Positions 61,432-64,000 of a stretch of 64,000 bases of DNA are shown piece by piece. Source of the stretch: Massilia kyonggiensis (GTDB taxonomy: Bacteria > Pseudomonadota > Gammaproteobacteria > Burkholderiales > Burkholderiaceae_D); NCBI RefSeq assembly GCF_024756235.1, contig NZ_JANUGY010000005.1, positions 248,001 through 312,000 on the forward strand, given 5' to 3'. Within the stretch, counting starts at the first letter, position 1; every line of letters starts with the position of its first letter. Both the position numbers and the translations under genes were made by a program. Under the pieces are notes generated by a model. That model made no database searches, was not told where the DNA came from, and was given only the letters and a program-made list of their open reading frames with translations.

Positions 61432-62177
61432 CGTGCCGCTCCCCGTTCGAGAATGATGCAGCGCAGCCGCGCCAGCACGGCGGCGATGGCATAGGCCCAC
61501 AGCGCGAGCGTCATCACGAGCATCCCCGCCAGCATCGTCGTCGCCATGCTGGGCGCCGCGCGCAGGCTGACGGACGCGCCCTGGTGCAGCGTGTTCCACC
61601 ACTGGACGGAGAAGTAGATAACGGGGACGTTGATCACGCCGACGAGGGCGATCACGGCGCCGGCCTTGTCGCCACGCACGGGGTCGTCGATCGCGGACTG
61701 CAGCGCGATGAATCCGACGTACAGGAACAGCAGCAGGAGCTCGGACGTCAGGCGCGCATCCCATACCCACCACGCGCCCCACGTCGGCCGGCCCCACAGG
61801 GCGCCCGTCCACAGCGCGAGGAACGTGAACAGCGCGCCGGTGGGCGCCAGCGCGCGCGCCATCATCGCCGAGAGGCGCGTGTTCAGCACGAGCCCGAGGC
61901 CGGCCCAGAAGGCCATCGCGACATAGATCAGCATCGACAGCCAGGCCGCCGGCACGTGCACGAAGATGATGCGGTAGGCGTCGCCCTGCTGGTGGTCGGT
62001 AGGCGCGACGAGGAAGCCGATGGCGAGGCCGATGATGGCGAGGACCAGCGCCGCGCCGGCGAACCAGGGAATCAGCTTGCCCGCGACGGGATAGAAGACC
62101 TGCGGCGACGCGTAGCCGAACCAGTGGATGCGGGCGGGCGCCAGGCGCGGGACCGCGTGGGAAGTCGGTGGAGTCAT
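61428..62177 (-). CDS. ccmC: haem handling membrane protein CcmC
   Basis: 249 residues with six membrane helices. The WWD motif is [32 protein letters not shown], and the flanking His residues are in [13 protein letters not shown] and [11 protein letters not shown]. It loads haem on CcmE. The ATG at 62177 is used. A longer ORF reaches 62315 but runs through the hairpins of the leader. Confidence 0.95.
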   Translation of the reverse strand: MTPPTSHAVPRLAPARIHWFGYASPQVFYPVAGKLIPWFAGAALVLAIIGLAIGFLVAPTDHQQGDAYRIIFVHVPAAWLSMLIYVAMAFWAGLGLVLNTRLSAMMARALAPTGALFTFLALWTGALWGRPTWGAWWVWDARLTSELLLLFLYVGFIALQSAIDDPVRGDKAGAVIALVGVINVPVIYFSVQWWNTLHQGASVSLRAAPSMATTMLAGMLVMTLALWAYAIAAVLARLRCIILERGAAR

Positions 62178-62198
62178 GTCGTGACGTCGTTGGCGTTC

Positions 62199-62230
62199 AA
62201 AAAAAAGCCCGCGTGTTGTTGGACGCGGGC
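62199..62230 (-). terminator. intrinsic terminator in the ccmB-ccmC gap (possible ccmC attenuator)
   Basis: On the minus strand an 8-bp stem GCCCGCGT-type (62207-62214 with 62223-62230) with an 8-base loop is followed by eight T (62206-62199). It lies about 100 bases after ccmB and 22 bases before the ccmC ATG. Just upstream is a second stem, CCGTCCC (62268-62262) with GGGACGG (62246-62240). It either ends the ccmAB transcript or regulates ccmC as a leader. Confidence 0.8.
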
Positions 62231-62271
62231 CCAGGAGACCGTCCCAACGGGAGAATGGCAGGGACGGATTC

Positions 62272-62324
62272 ACTGTATCGCCTGGCGCGAAAAAAGTAAT
62301 CGAATAAGTTCGCATGTCGTTATG
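62272..62324 (-). promoter_or_regulatory. possible ccmC promoter with conserved upstream element
   Basis: On the minus strand CATAACGACATGCGAA (62324-62309) is followed, 31 bases later, by TACAGT (62277-62272), a fair -10 box. The same 16-mer at the same distance precedes TATAGT upstream of ccmA. No good -35 box is present, so the shared element may bind an activator. Confidence 0.45.
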
Positions 62325-62330
62325 AGCTCG

Positions 62331-62999
62331 TCATTCGAGTGCGATGCGCAGCGCGCGTGCTGTAGCCCACGGTGCCAGCGCGACGGCACCTGCGAACAGG
62401 GCGCCCAGCAGCGACAGGTGCGCTCCGCTGTCCATGCCGTTCGAGGCTGCGCCGACCGCACCCGCGCCGAAGATCAGCACGGGCACGTACAGCGGGAGCA
62501 CGAGCAGCGCGACGAGCACGCCGCCGCCGCGCAGGCCCAGGGTGAGCGCGCCGCCGATGGCGCCGAACAGACTGAGGACCGGCGTGCCGATCAACAGCCC
62601 GAGCGTGAGCGCGCCGATCGCCGCGGGCGACAGGTCGAACTGCAGTGCCAGCACCGGGGCAAGCAGCACGAGCGGTAGACCGGCGACGAGCCAGTGCGCG
62701 AGGATCTTCGCGGCCACCAGCACGGTGAGCGGTTCGGGCGACAGCAGTATCTGCTCGAGCGTGCCGTCGGCATGGTCCGGCGCGAACAGGCGCGCCAGCG
62801 ACAGCATCGCGGCCAGCAGCGCGGCGACCCACAGGATGCCGGGCGCCATCGTGCGCAGCAGCGCCGGTTCCGGCCCGACGCCGAGCGGGAACAGCGAGAT
62901 CACGATCACGAAGAAGAACAAGGTCGTGAACACGTCCGAGCGGCGGCGCAGCGCGAGCTCGAGGTCGCGCCGGACGATGCAGAGGAAGGCGGCGACCAT
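62331..62999 (-). CDS. ccmB: haem exporter permease CcmB
   Basis: 222 residues with six membrane helices (VFTTLFFFVIVISLFPLGVGPEP; APGILWVAALLAAMLSLARLF; ILAHWLVAGLPLVLLAPVLAL; LLIGTPVLSLFGAIGGALTLGLRGGGVLVALLVLPLYVPVLIFGAG). It is the membrane part of the CcmAB ABC transporter. The ATG overlaps the ccmA stop (TGATG). Confidence 0.95.
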   Translation of the reverse strand: MVAAFLCIVRRDLELALRRRSDVFTTLFFFVIVISLFPLGVGPEPALLRTMAPGILWVAALLAAMLSLARLFAPDHADGTLEQILLSPEPLTVLVAAKILAHWLVAGLPLVLLAPVLALQFDLSPAAIGALTLGLLIGTPVLSLFGAIGGALTLGLRGGGVLVALLVLPLYVPVLIFGAGAVGAASNGMDSGAHLSLLGALFAGAVALAPWATARALRIALE

Positions 63000-63628
63000 C
63001 AGTGCCGCCCGTCCAGGTCGAGCCGGTGCAGGCGGCCCGCGGAGAGCGCCAGGTCCTGGTGGGTCGTGTAGACGATGCTGCCGCCTTCCGCAAGGTGGCG
63101 CTCCAGCAGATCGCGCAGCGCGGCGATGGACCCGGTATCCAGCGCGGAAAACGGTTCGTCGAGGATCAGCAAAGCGGGACGTGGCGCGAGCGCGAGCCTT
63201 GCCAAAGCGACGCGCTTGCGCTGGCCCTGCGACAGGATCGCGCACGGCAGGTGCAGCGCGTGTTCGAGGCCGAACAGCGCGAGCGCGCGGCGTGCGTCCT
63301 CGATGCCGCCGGACCGGCCCGCGATGCGGCGTGCGACGTCGATGTTGCGCCAGGCGGGCAGGTCGTCCTTCAGGCCGGGCGCGTGGCCGCAGTAGAACAG
63401 GTCGCGGTGGTAGTCGTCGCGCGACGCCGCGATGTCGCGGCCGCGCCAGTGCACGGCGCCGGCGGCCGGTGGGCTCAACCCGCACAGGATGCGCAGCAGG
63501 CTGCTCTTGCCGCTGCCGTTGGCGCCGGCGACCCACAGCGCGTCGCCCGGCGCGACGGCGAGGTCGATGTTCGAGAACAGGGTGCGGCCGCCGCGTACGC
63601 AGGCGATGTGATGGGCTTGCAGGGTCAT
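62999..63628 (-). CDS. ccmA: haem exporter ATPase CcmA
   Basis: 209 residues. Walker A is GANGSGKS at 35-42. The ABC signature is LSQGQRKRVALARL, Walker B is PALLILDEPFSALD, and the switch His is in YTTHQ. Its ATP use drives release of haem-loaded CcmE. The ATG at 63628 is chosen because it begins the domain; the upstream ORF extension crosses the promoter. Confidence 0.95.
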   Translation of the reverse strand: MTLQAHHIACVRGGRTLFSNIDLAVAPGDALWVAGANGSGKSSLLRILCGLSPPAAGAVHWRGRDIAASRDDYHRDLFYCGHAPGLKDDLPAWRNIDVARRIAGRSGGIEDARRALALFGLEHALHLPCAILSQGQRKRVALARLALAPRPALLILDEPFSALDTGSIAALRDLLERHLAEGGSIVYTTHQDLALSAGRLHRLDLDGRH

Positions 63629-63638
63629 GGTCGAGCGG

Positions 63639-64000
<362 letters not shown>

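Overview
The window comes from a GC-rich Gram-negative chromosome. Gene families, the cytochrome c maturation layout and codon use point to a betaproteobacterium, most likely Oxalobacteraceae of the Massilia/Duganella/Janthinobacterium kind. This is inferred from protein resemblance only; there is no rRNA or tRNA gene in the window to confirm it.

Layout. (1) 1-2.7 kb, plus strand: the 3' part of a FadL-type outer-membrane channel, a small secreted DUF2059-like protein and an odd protein with an MshEN-like start. (2) 2.7-35.2 kb: a flagellar locus containing nearly every structural, export and motor gene. Minus-strand order is fliEFGHIJ-fliDSTKL-fliA-motAB-flgMN-flgJ(muramidase), then flgBCDEFGHIJKL plus a hook-associated-like protein. 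fliMNPQR-flhBA runs divergently on the plus strand, flgA is a lone plus-strand gene, and a second FliK-like gene and the flagellin gene are on the minus strand beside flhA. The order, the missing fliO, the short flagellin, a FliM without its CheY-binding peptide and the absence of chemotaxis genes match the lateral (Flag-2/Laf) type better than a primary polar system. (3) 35.4-43.4 kb: two large paralogous TonB-dependent receptors and a divergent tonB-exbB-exbD operon. (4) 43.7-57.2 kb: a periplasmic redox module. DsbD-like protein, cytochrome b and an inactive-looking rhodanese are on the minus strand. Divergent from them is a ten-gene run: DUF1549/DUF1553 haem protein, DUF1501 protein, three small c-type cytochromes, peroxiredoxin, SMP-30-like protein, dienelactone-hydrolase-like protein, DUF1554 protein and a Do-type protease. 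(5) 57.2-63.6 kb: a complete ccmABCDEFGHI set on the minus strand. (6) 63.7 kb to the end: the start of a metY-like gene.

How it fits together. Regions 3 and 4 look like one regulon. Five sites match the sigma-54 (RpoN) -24/-12 consensus with correct spacing, one upstream of each receptor, one upstream of tonB, and one on each side of the divergent region at 47.07-47.41 kb. Five copies of an 18-bp inverted repeat (CTGTT-N8-ARCAG and close variants) lie 25-100 bp upstream of these promoters, where an enhancer-binding protein would sit. This is the best candidate for an undescribed system: a sigma-54-switched TonB uptake route feeding a periplasmic c-type cytochrome/thiol/peroxide pathway built around DUF1549 and DUF1501 proteins. 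The adjacent ccm genes would supply haem attachment. The substrate and the activator gene cannot be read from this window.
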